Assembly (NCBI RefSeq): GCF_038502225.1
Contig: NC_091382.1
Span: 12,385,878 to 12,449,877, forward strand
DNA: 64,000 nucleotides
Reading direction: 5' to 3'
Source: Cherax quadricarinatus
Taxonomy: Eukaryota; Arthropoda; Malacostraca; Decapoda; Parastacidae
Shown here: in pieces, positions 9,918 to 19,444 of the stretch
How positions within the stretch are numbered: position 1 is the stretch's first letter
Layout of the letters: every line of letters starts with the position of its first letter
Translations under genes and position numbers: made by a program
Notes under the pieces: generated by a model
Database searches by the model: none
Told to the model about the DNA's origin: nothing
The model's input: only the letters and a program-made list of their open reading frames with translations

Positions 9918-12386
9918 TCATGTGACTCCTGTGTTGTTGGGTTGGTGCTGCTTAAGTATCATGTATGCCAATGTTTTTGAAATTTTGTAGTTTCCAGTGT
10001 TGCGTTCTATAGTGTCGGTGACGGCGATTAGTGAGGCTTCTAGGCACCGTCGGCGTCTGAGGTCTGGTTCGGTGAGAACGAGTTGTGCCTCATTCCAGTT
10101 CATCAAATGCCCCGTGGAGTCTCTGTGGAGGACACATGCGTACCTTACATCGTCTCTGTTAGAGGCATTTCGATGCTCATTCAAGCGGACTGCAAGATCT
10201 CTGCCTGTCTCGCCTACATATTTCTTGGGACAGAACCCACAGGGGATAGTGTAGACGCCTGCTGTAGAAGTTAAGAGGTGTGGGGCTGCGTTTCGTAGTG
10301 AGGTCTTTGATAGAGGATGTGTTTATGGTGGAAACGTTGATGTTACTCATAGCAAGTGTCCGGCGAGTATTCGTGGCAACATCGCCACATGGGAGTACTA
10401 TGAACTGTTTAGGGGGCTGTTCCATGGGCGGTTTGTTGAGGATAGCTTGTGCCTTGAGTCTGCAATCTCGGATGAAGAAAGATGGGAACTGAAGACGTGT
10501 AAAGGCTTGTGTTATGTAAGTGCATTCTTCTTCTAGAAAACAAGGGCTGGAGATGCGAAGAGCTCTCAAGAAGCCAATGAGGACTCCTCTCTTAGTGCGG
10601 GTGTCTTGGTGTGAATAAAAGTGTATAAGATCGTCCTTGTTGGTAGGTTTTCTATACACTTTGTAATAAAGTTGGTAGAATTACCGACAATATGTAAAGT
10701 AAAAGGACACAAGTGCAACTAATGTGACATTTATTGTGGCAACGTTTCGCTCTCCAGGAGCTTTATCAAGCGAAACGTTGCCACAATAAATGTCACATTA
10801 GTTGCACTTGTGTCCTTTTACTTCTATACACTTTGAAGAGAAGTTTGTCACTGTCGGGAGATCTGCACAGTAGAACGTCGAGGAAAGGAAGTTTGCCATC
10901 ATTTTCGAGTTCAAGTGTAAACTTCATTGATGGTTCAACTTCATTGATCTTGTTGAGAAGGGCCTGGATATTGAGACGTCTCGGATAGAAAACCAATATA
11001 TCATCAACGTATCTTATCCAGGTAACGGTGTTGGGAATGAGGGTGCTGAATTTCTCTGTCTCCAGGTTTTCCATAAAGAGGTTGGCAAGCACAGCACTGA
11101 GCGGGCTGTCCATTGCCATCCCAAAGCATTGTTTGTAACAGTTGTCCTGATACTTGAAGTTGAAATTAACACAGTTCCACTAGATTGATGAAATCTAGAA
11201 GAGGTAAAGGAAGGTCGTGGTTTTCAGTGAGCCTCTGTCTCAGAATGTTGATTGCAGCGTCAGTAGGAACGTTGGTAAAGAGGGCTGTGACATCGAAGGA
11301 AGCCATGCTTTTGTTTTTGACATTCAGGTTGGAAACTCGGGAGAGAAGGTCACCTGAGTGTTTGAGGTGGGCTTGACTGATAGTGCCCAGAAGCGCTGAA
11401 AGGTATTTGGCAAGGTGGCCGACTAGTCTGTGTGGTGTACTCCCTATGCCCGAAGTGATAGGCCGTAGTGGGATGCCAGGTTTGTGTGTCTTAGGAAGGC
11501 CATACAGGCGTGCTGGTTTCGGTTGACCTGGTAAAAGTTTAAGTAGTTTTTTGCCTTGTTCTGATTTTCGTAAGATGCTACGAGCCTTTTGAAGTAGCAC
11601 TGATTCTGATACAGGCTGGTATGTGTTGGCATCGTTGAAAAGATTTAAGACTTTATTGTTGTAATCGACAGTGTTGAGTAACACCACACCACCTCCTTTG
11701 TCAGCGGTTGTAATGACGATATCATCGTTGTTGGCCAAGTTCCTGAGTGCTTAGATGTATCTTCTGGGAATGACCGGTCTTCAAGGCTCAGTAGCTGCAG
11801 CAGTGATAATTCCTTGGACAAAGCCCTTTTGAAACTCGGAGTCTCCAAAAGGTTGGTTCTTGGTTACCATATCCACCAGATTATGTTTCTTGTTGATGCC
11901 AGTAGTAAACTTGAGCCCTAGGCTGAGGGCTTCTGTCTCGGTGACGGTTAGTGTATAGGAAGACAAGTTATTTATGATTTCTGGTCGTCCCATTTCGCTC
12001 CATTTGCTGTGGGAGAACAGGTCTTGTAGTTTTCGTGATAGCTTCAATTTCTGTTGGATGTTGGCAGTGGTAACTTGGTTGAGTATATATTCTGCAGTCC
12101 TTCTGTCAGGAGTAGGAAGTGAAGCACGAATCTGAGCGGCACGTAATGAGGCCTCCTTCTGAGCATGTCGCAGTTCATCAGAGCTTTCTCTAAGGTAGGC
12201 GTAAACAGCAGGAGAGAAAGGGTGTCTAGATGTGGTCAGTTGTCGAGGAGTGGACCGTGGTACCACCATCTCAGCAATACAGTCTTCTAGGAAGATGTGT
12301 CGGTTTTGAGTAGGAGAGAAAGGTATTCTCTGTATGCTATGTCCATAGTGTGTTGCAGTGTCAGAGAAGATGGTATAAACCAACAA
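9918..12386 (-). pseudogene. Penelope-like reverse transcriptase with GIY-YIG endonuclease
   Basis: Single-ORF retroelement protein: reverse transcription of its own RNA and target cleavage. N-terminal region at 12386-11781. RT fingers and palm at 11738-11166, with TTADKGGGVVLL, the LYGLPKTHKP motif typical of Penelope elements and ASFDVTALFTNVP. RT palm at 11119-10823, with the MDSPLSAVLANLFMENLE-type motif and catalytic YVDD at 11000-11011. Linker at 10659-10260. GIY-YIG nuclease at 10260-9918, with GVYTIPC (about 10245-10260), KKYVGETGRD (about 10200-10227) and the catalytic-type N-EHR helix. The key residues are all present. Breaks: frameshifts near 11781-11738, a stop near 11166, a frameshift near 10240 and the foldback insertion at 10664. 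It is therefore dead but recent. Confidence 0.9.
10664..10821. mobile_element. foldback insertion of Penelope-type terminus (family B) inside the RT gene
   Basis: 158 bp flanked by TTCTATACACTTTG at 10650-10663 and 10822-10835 (14 bp). The left arm reads TTGGTAGAATTACCGACA hairpin, then the reverse complement of the terminal tail, ATTTATTGTGG and AACGTTTCGC. The right arm repeats it in direct orientation (GCGAAACGTTGCC, CAATAAATGTC, CACTTGTGTCCTTTTAC). Removing the insert and one repeat rejoins the Penelope coding sequence. Confidence 0.85.
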
Positions 12387-12559
12387 GTTGGTTTAGAAAG
12401 ACACGTAAGCAAACACTATAACATATTTATTAGAAAACGTTTCGGTCCTGGGACCTTGATCACTTCTAACATACAGAGGTAAAAAGACATTATATATATA
12501 GGCGGAGAGTGAGATGTGACGCACGTGACCTGAGGAATGTCCATTCTTATGTTCTTATG

Positions 12560-12760
12560 TAATAAAGTTGGTAGAATTACCGACAATATGTAAAGTAAAA
12601 GGACACAAGTGCAACTAATGTGACATTTATTGTGGCAACGTTTCGCTCTCCAGGAGCTTTATCAAGCCATTACGTAATGGCTTGATAAAGCTCCTGGAGA
12701 GCGAAACGTTGCCACAATAAATGTCACATTAGTTGCACTTGTGTCCTTTTACTTTACATA
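12560..12760. mobile_element. foldback insertion of Penelope-type terminus (family B)
   Basis: 201 bp flanked by TGTTCTTATG at 12550-12559 and 12761-12770. It is almost entirely an inverted repeat of the family-B end, with the two GAAACG cores meeting at a short central ATTACGTAAT spacer. It lies in the middle of the family-A terminal foldback at the 5' side of the complete Penelope element, so it is the youngest layer there. Confidence 0.85.
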
Positions 12761-12935
12761 TGTTCTTATGACATTCCTCAGGTCACGTGCGTCACATCTC
12801 ACTCTCCGCCTATATATATAATGTCTTTCTACCTCTGTATGTTAGAAGTGATCAAGGTCCCAGGACCGAAACGTTTTCTAATAAATATGTTATAGTGTTT
12901 GCTTACGTGTCTTTCTAAACCAACATGTGATAATG

Positions 12936-13257
12936 ACAGTTGTGATCCTTGAAGGTGAGATCCTCTGGCATTATCACTCCTAAGTTCTTCACGCCAGTTT
13001 CTCGCTCTATTATGTGGCTAGAATTTGTTTTATACTACCTTCTAGCTTTCATTTCCTCATGTTTTCCATAACGAAGGAACTGAAATTTGTCCTCATTGAA
13101 CATCAAATTGTTTTCTGTGGCCCACTGAAAACTTGATTCATATCCGCTGCAGATGCACCGTGTCCTCAATGGACATGCTACATCTATGTGTATATCTGAT
13201 ACGAGGACGAGGAACAGGATGGGAGAGAGTACTGCGTCTTGGGGAACAAAACTTTTC
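12936..13257 (-). mobile_element. LINE-2, third piece (RT palm region, decayed)
   Basis: Continuation of the LINE-2 copy after the Penelope insertion, homologous to about 61170-61545. On the minus strand fragments such as FNEDKFQFLRYGKHEE and ILFLVLVSDI can be read, but the frame is broken and the region around the catalytic FADD is deleted. It ends against the 3' tail of the next CR1 at 13258. Confidence 0.75.
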
Positions 13258-13400
13258 ATAAGAACATAAGAACATAAGAAAGGAGGAACACTGCAGCAGG
13301 CCTGTTGGCCCATACTAGGCAGGTCCTTTACAATTCATCCCACTAACAAACATTTGACCAACCCAATTTTCAATGCTACCCAAGAAATAAGCTCTGATGT

Positions 13401-13554
13401 TGGTATAAACCTTGGTAATAAATACCGACAAGTTGGTTTAGAAAGACACGTAAGCAAACACTATAACATATTTATTAGAAAACGTTTCGGTCCCAGGACC
13501 GAAACGTTTTCTAATAAATATGTTATAGTGTTTGCTTACGTGTCTTTCTAAACC
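13401..13554. mobile_element. foldback insertion of Penelope-type terminus (family A), 12-bp target duplication
   Basis: 154 bp flanked by AAGCTCTGATGT at 13389-13400 and 13555-13566. It opens with the TGGTATAAACCTTGGTAATA segment and is otherwise a palindrome. The reversed family-A terminus (TTATTAGAAAACGTTTCGG) is joined through TCCCAGGA to the direct one (CCGAAACGTTTTCTAATAAA). It lies in the 3' UTR of the CR1. Confidence 0.88.
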
Positions 13555-13577
13555 AAGCTCTGATGTGCAAGTCCCAC

Positions 13578-16500
13578 TCAAATCCAACCCCTCCCACTCA
13601 TGTACTTATCCAACCTAAATTTGAAACTACCCAAAGTCCTAGCCTCAATAACCCAACTAGGTAGGCTGTTCCACTCATCAACTACCCTATTTCCAAACCA
13701 ATACTTTCCTATGCCCTTTCTAAATCTAAACTTATCTAATTTAAATCCATTACTGCGGGTTCTCTCTTGGAGAGATATCCTCAAGACCTTGTTAATATCC
13801 CCTTTATTAATACCCATCTTCCACTTATACACTTCGATCAGGTCTCCCCTCATTCTTCGTCTAACAAGTGAATGTAACTTAAGAGTCTTCAATCTTTCTT
13901 CATAAAGAAGATTTCTAATGCTATGTATTAATTTAGTCATCCTACGCTGAATGTTTTCTAACGAATTTATGTCCATTCTGTAATATGGAGACCAGAATTG
14001 AGCTGCATAATCTAGGTGAGGCCTTACTAATGATGTATAAAGCTGCAGTATGACCTCTGGACTTCTGTTGCTTACACTTCTTGATATAAATCCCAGTAAT
14101 CTATTTGCCTTATTACGCACGCTTAGGCATTGCTGTCTTGGTTTAAGGTTGCTGCTTACCATAACCCCCAAGTCCTTTTCGCAATCTGTATGGCTAAGTT
14201 CTACATTATTTAATTTATAAGTGCTAGGGTTATGGACACTCCCGAGCTTCAGAACCTTGCATTTATCTACATTGAACTGCATCTGCCACTTTTCTGACCA
14301 AGAGTATAGTTTGTCTAAATCCTCCTGAAGTTCCCTAACATCTACGTTTGAATCATTTATCCTACCTATCTTCGTGTCATCGGCGAATTTGCTCATATCA
14401 CTAGTAATTCCTTCATTAAGATCATTGATATATATTATAAACAACAACGGGCCCAAGACTGATCCCTGTGGAACGCCACTTGTTACTGAACCCCACTCGG
14501 ATTTAACCCCATTTATGGACACTCTCTGCTTCCTGTCTGTGAGCCATGATTCGATCCACGAGAGCACCCTTCCCCCAATGCCATGAGCTGCTACTTTCTT
14601 CAACAGTCTTTGGTGCGGAACTCTATCAAATGCCTTACTAAAATCTAAGTAAATAATATCAAATTCTTTATCGTGGTCAACAGCCTCAAAAGCTTTACTG
14701 AAGAAAGTTAATAAATTAGTTAGACAAGATCGGCCTCTTGTGAATCCATGCTGAGTATCATTAATCAAGCTATGCTTATCGAGATGGCTTCTTATAATCT
14801 CAGCTATAACTGACTCTAGTAATTTGCCTACAATTGAGGTCAGGCTTGGAAATAAATGGTATAAAATACCGACACAATGGCAATATAAACACAAATGCAG
14901 TATAATGTGATCCATTATACTGCATTTGTGTTTATATTGAGGTCAGGCTTATTGGGCGGTAATTTGACGGTAACGACTTGTTCCCTGTTTTAAAAATAGG
15001 AATTACATTAGCCATCTTCCACATATCAGACACTACACCTGTTTGAAGAGATAAATTAAAAATATTAGTTAATGGTTCACGGACTTCCATTTTGCATTCC
15101 TTAAGAACCCTTGAAAAAACCTCATCAGGTCCCGGTGACTTATTTTGCTTCAGTCGGTCTATCTGCTTCACAACCATTTCACTAGTGACTGTGATGTTAC
15201 ATAATTTATCTTCTTCTGGCCCACTATAAAAATTAATTACTGGAATATTATTAGTGTCTTCCTGTGTAAAAACCGAGAGAAAATAATTATTTAAAATCGA
15301 GCACATTTCATTCTCTTTGATCAGATGCCCATAGTTATTTTTAAGGGGACCTATCTTATCTCTAACTTTTGTTCTATATACCTGGAAAAAACTTTTTGGG
15401 TTAGTTTTAGAATCCCTAGCAATTTAATTTCATAGTCCCTTTTAGCTTTTCTTATCCCCTTTTTAATGTCCCTCTTAATGTCAATATACTGATTCATAAG
15501 ATGACCCTCGCCTCTTTTGATACGCCTATAAATTCCTTTCTTATGCCCTAGTAGATATTTCAGCCTATTATTCATCCATTTTGGGTCATTTCTATTTGAT
15601 CTAATTTCTTTATAAGGGATAAACGTTCTTTGAGCAGCATGTATTGTGTTCAGAAAACTGTCATATTGATAGCTCTCTTCGTTACCCCAGTCAACAGATA
15701 AGTGTTCTCTAAGCCCAACGTAATCTGCTAAGCGAAAATATGGGACTGTTACTGAGTTATCCCTACTATCATACTTCCATTCAATGCTAAATGTAATTGA
15801 TTTGTGGTCACTAGCACCCAGTTCCTCTGAAACTTCTAAATTATTAACAAGGGATTCATTGTTTGCCAGAACTAAGTCAAGCAGGTTATTACCCCTTGTA
15901 GGTTCTGTCACAAACTGCTTCAAAAAACAATCCTGAACTACTTCTAATAAGTCGTATGATTCTAAATTCCCAGTCAAGAAATTCCAATCAATATGACTAA
16001 AGTTAAAATCTCCTAGAATTACTACATTATCGTGCCTTGTGGCCCTAACAATTTCCTCCCATAGTAGTCTTCCCTGGTCCCTATCTAAATTTGGGGGACG
16101 GTATATCACACCTAAAATTAATTTTTCATGCCCCTCTGAAAATTCTATCCAGACTCTGTATGTGTTACTTCAGACTTAATACCCGTTTTTATGCAACAGT
16201 TCAAGCGATCTCGGACATACAATGCCACCCCACCCCCCTTCCCGACACTTCTATCTACTTGGAACAAATTAAAACCCTGAATGTGACATTCTGCAGGCAT
16301 GTCCCGACTTTTTGAATTAAACCACGTCTCAGTAATGGCAAATACATCAATGTTACCTGCACTAGCAACTAGTCTCAACTCGTCCATCTTATTCCTAGCA
16401 CTGCGACTATTTGTGTAATAAATATTTAAAGACCCTCCTCTCTCTTTACCCTTCCTGCTCCTTTCTGTTATTCCACTAAACCTATTACTGTCCTTGTCAA

Positions 16501-16606
16501 TTAGTGCCACTGGCTTTCCAATATCCACCTCATTTTGCCTATTAGTAGTTCTCCTAGTATTCATATTACTACCCTGCGACTTCACAGTTTTCCCGCCAAA
16601 ACCCAT
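13578..16606 (-). pseudogene. CR1 ORF2: endonuclease and reverse transcriptase, disabled
   Basis: Target-primed retrotransposition protein. The N-terminal APE-type endonuclease (16606-15700) is visible as ITETWFN, then after a frameshift near 16130 as VILGDFNFSHIDW and GASDHKS. The reverse transcriptase (15306-13900) has NKSPGPDE, NYRPISLTS, HGFTRGRSCLTNLL, DFSKAFDRVPH, GVPQGSVLGPLLF and FADD (all catalytic residues present). The C-terminal region ends at 13578. Breaks are frameshifts near 16130 and 15350 and an 88-bp insertion at 14848. Apart from these it is well preserved. Confidence 0.88.
14848..14935. mobile_element. short foldback insertion, Penelope-type family C, 15-bp target duplication
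   Basis: 88 bp flanked by ATTGAGGTCAGGCTT at 14833-14847 and 14936-14950. It consists of the GGTATAAAATACCGACA hairpin, the reversed terminal tail and a direct copy of about 22 bp of that tail; the GAAACG core is absent. It shows that the foldback product can be extremely short. It splits the CR1 RT just after the conserved ISLTSI. Confidence 0.88.
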
Positions 16607-16639
16607 ACCACTAACTATTCCTAGTTTAAAGACCTAACA

Positions 16640-17587
16640 GCTCCCTTCACTGCATTGGCCAGTGCTCCCACCCCACACCTAGATAAGTGAACCCCATCCC
16701 TGGCATACATGTCATTTCTGCCATAGAAGAGGTCTCAGTTGTCAATGAATGTTACTGCATTTTCCTTACAGTATTTGTCCAGCCAGCAATTGACACCAAT
16801 TGCTCTGGACAACCATTCATTTCCAACTCCTCTCCTTGGCAAAATGCCACATATGACAGGTTTCCCACCCTTCCTCCTAATTATCTCTATTGCTGACCTA
16901 TACCTGCTAATCAGGTCCTCACTCCTACGTCTGCCAACATCGTTGCCTCCAGCACTGAGACAGATAATAAGATTGCTCCCATTACTTCTCATGATGTCAT
17001 CCCGACGGCTAACAATATCCTTCATCCCAGCCCCAGGAAAACACACACTCTGCCTCCTACTCCTATCCTTCAAGCAGAATGCCCTATCCATGTACCTAAT
17101 CTGGCTATCCCCCAACAACAACAACGTTTTTACCTTCCTTGGCGTCGTCCGTAGTGATGCTCCCAGTAGTCGACTCACATTCGTCAGGTTGCATTACACC
17201 ACTTGTGGAATTCGTCAAGACGTTCTCGATGGTCTTCGTTGGGGTTTCTAGGGATGTCTCACTCACATCTGCCAATGCTTCCTTGGTGCTCGTTGTGGCA
17301 TTCCCAGTAGAACACTCACATTCGTCAGGTAGCACGGAGAATGGGATGGAAGTTTCCGCGCTAGTCTTCTGGTTTCTCGTTGTTTCTGCCTCTCCAACCG
17401 TTTTCTTGATCCTCAGCTTGGTTCCATGTTGCCAGGCCACTGACCAAGCTCCCCTCTTAACCTGGGGACTCACAACAGGAGGATTACTACGAATCCTCTT
17501 GTTCTCCTCCGTTAATCGCCGTATCTCCAGCTTAGCAACTCTGAGCTCTTCTCTCAGCTGCTGGTAAAGTTGCTCCAGAGAGGGCAT
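16640..17587 (-). pseudogene. CR1 ORF1: coiled coil plus SGNH esterase, disabled
   Basis: Starts with a coiled coil (LREELRVAKLEIRRLTEE, residues about 10-30) followed by a low-complexity linker. An SGNH/GDSL-type esterase domain follows, with GDSQ (block I), SAGGND (block III) and, beyond the stop, DGVHLS. Esterase domains of this type are known in ORF1 of CR1/L2 LINEs, where the protein binds RNA and chaperones it. Breaks: a frameshift near 17110-17170, and a nonsense change in place of the Trp after FIDN at about 16735, which removes the DGVHL block. Residual homology continues to about 16640. Confidence 0.8.
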
Positions 17588-17639
17588 CCTGGTTCAGATT
17601 CACAGAGAGCACACAAACAGGTCTTCACAGAGCTAAGAA

Positions 17640-17730
17640 CACGTCACCACTGAGCTAAGTACACGTCACCACTGAGCTAAGTACACGTCACCACTGAGCT
17701 AAGTACACGTCACCACTGAGCTAAGTACAC
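17640..17730. repeat. 22-bp tandem repeat, about five copies
   Basis: Unit CTAAGTACACGTCACCACTGAG, near identical copies directly upstream of the 5' end of the CR1 ORF1. It may be 5' UTR repeats of the CR1 (CR1 and Jockey LINEs can carry promoter-bearing 5' repeats) or an unrelated local array; the sequence alone does not decide. Confidence 0.8.
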
Positions 17731-17759
17731 GTGGCAACCTCCAACGTAACTCTGTTTAC

Positions 17760-19440
17760 CATTACTCTTTGTGCTGGGGTATTACCCACATGCGGCGGTG
17801 TTATGCACATGCTGGAGTTTTACATAGGTGCTGGAGTGTTAAACAGGTGCTGAATGTTACACCTCAGAACCTGTGTAACGCAAGTGTTGTGAAATAACGT
17901 AGTGAGGTTTGTCACACACCTGCTGAAGTGTATCACACACGTTATGGGATGTCACACTAGTGCGACGGGTGTTCCAGATGTGCTGGGAGTTATATACGTG
18001 CTAGGATCTGCTATGCAAGTGCTGAGGTGTGTTATGGTGTGGTGTTACGTGCTGCGGCCTGTTACACACTGGCTGGTATATTATAAGCAAAAGCTTAGAT
18101 GTGTTACATACATGCTGGGATGTTACACACATGCTCGGATGTGTTATATATACGTGCTGGGATGTTACATACATGCTCGGATGTATTACATACGTGCTGG
18201 GATGTTACATACAAAGGAGGATGACAAAGTTGATCCCATGTATCAGAAACCTTCCCTATGAGGATAGACTAAGGGCCCTGAATCTGCACTCTCTAGAAAG
18301 ACGTAGAATTAGGGGGGATATGATTGAGGTGTATAAATGGAAGACAGGAATAAATAAAGGGGATGTAAATAGTGTGCTGAAAATATCTAGCCTAGACAGG
18401 ACTCGCAGCAATGGTTTTAAGTTGGAAAATTTCAGATTCAGGAAGGATATAGGAAAGTACTGGTTTGGTAATAGAGTTGTGGATGAGTGGAACAAACTCC
18501 CAAGTACAGTTATAGAGGCCAGAACGTTGTGTAGCTTTAAAAATAGGTTGGATAAATACATGAGTGGATGTGAGTGGGTGTGAGTTGGACCTGATAGCTT
18601 GTGCTACCAGGTCGGTTGCCGTGTTCCTCCCTTAAGTCAATGTGACCTGACCTGACTAGGTTGGGTGCATTGGCTTAAGCCGGTAGGAGACTTGGACCTG
18701 CCTCGCATGGACCAGTAGGCCTGCTGCAGTGTTCCTTCGTTATGTTCTTATACATGCTCGGATGTGTTACATACGTGCTGGAATGTTACGCACATGCTCG
18801 GATGTGTTACATACGTGCTGGGATGTTACATACATGCTCGGATGTATTACATACGTGATGGGATGTTACATACATGCTCGGATGTGTTACATACGTGCTG
18901 GAATGTTACATAGATGCTCGGATGTATTACACACATGCTCGGATGTGTTACATACGTGCTGGGATGTTACACACACATTAGGATATGCTCAACTTGCTGG
19001 GATGTGTTACATGCATGCATGCTGGGGATGTTACACACGTGCTGGGATATAACTCACGTGCTAGAATGCTACATACATGCTGGAATATGTTTAACACACG
19101 TACTGGGATGTTAAGGGTATACTGCGCACATGTTGAATGTGTTACGCACGTGTTGTGATGTGTTACAACTATGTCAGGGGTTTGATACGTACATGTTGCA
19201 TTACGAACGTGCTGGGATGTTCTATGCACGTCTTTGGGTGTGTTATGCACGTGCCGGGTGTTCTATGCACGTCTAGGAATGTGTTATGCAAGCGTTTGGG
19301 TGTGTTATGCGCGTTTTAGGGTGTTCTATACGTGTCTTCGAGTGTGTTATGCACGTGCTGGGGTGTTACACACTTGCACAGGTGAGTTACGCAAGTACTG
19401 GGGTGCGTTAAAGTGTTGGGGTGTTACGTGCTGGATACAG
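17760..19440. repeat. degenerate 19-bp satellite (GCTGGGATGTTACATACAT-like), interrupted by a CR1 fragment
   Basis: Irregular copies of a GTGCTGGGATGTTACAYAC-like unit, with alternation of ATGCTCGGATGTGTTACATA and GTGCTGGGATGTTACATA in the central part. Similarity to the 7365-7910 array is clear (GCTGGGGTGTYACGAA). The array is old and mutated, and is split at about 18213-18752 by a CR1 3' end. Open frames across it are not genes. Confidence 0.85.
18213..18752 (+). mobile_element. 5'-truncated CR1 3' end
   Basis: Plus-strand CR1 tail. An open frame covers the last 120 or so residues of the RT protein (RRMTKLIPCIRNLPYEDRL to the stop at 18583), almost identical to the end of the intact CR1 ORF2 at 46160-46544. 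The 3' UTR then runs to GTTCCTTCGTTATGTTCTTA. Truncation at the 5' end during reverse transcription is usual for LINEs. Confidence 0.88.
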
Positions 19441-19444
19441 CATG

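Larger units (their letters stand above)
9626..12922 (-). mobile_element. complete Penelope-like element (family A), 13-bp target duplication
   Basis: The 3297-bp insertion is flanked by ACATGTGATAATG at 9613-9625 and 12923-12935. On the minus strand it holds a reverse transcriptase with a C-terminal GIY-YIG endonuclease (12386-9918), bordered by related terminal sequences. The 3' end (9626-9800) has GGTCCCAGGACCGAAACG, AATAAATATG and an ACCAAGGTTTATACCA tail. The 5' end (12374-12922) is a foldback of the same terminal sequence. The element sits inside LINE-2 sequence that continues in register on both sides. It is interrupted by two insertions of another Penelope-type family (10664-10821 and 12560-12760). 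Confidence 0.9.
13258..17640 (-). mobile_element. near full-length CR1 LINE, broken
   Basis: Minus-strand CR1 with ORF1 (esterase type) and ORF2 (endonuclease plus RT). The 3' tail is at 13258-13290 (three copies of CATAAGAA as read on plus). The layout matches the intact copy at 42613-46715, but the sequence belongs to a different subfamily: protein identity is clearly lower than between 42613 and 56105. The 5' boundary is approximate; a 22-bp tandem repeat follows it. It is interrupted by two Penelope-type foldbacks (13401-13554 and 14848-14935). Confidence 0.85.
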
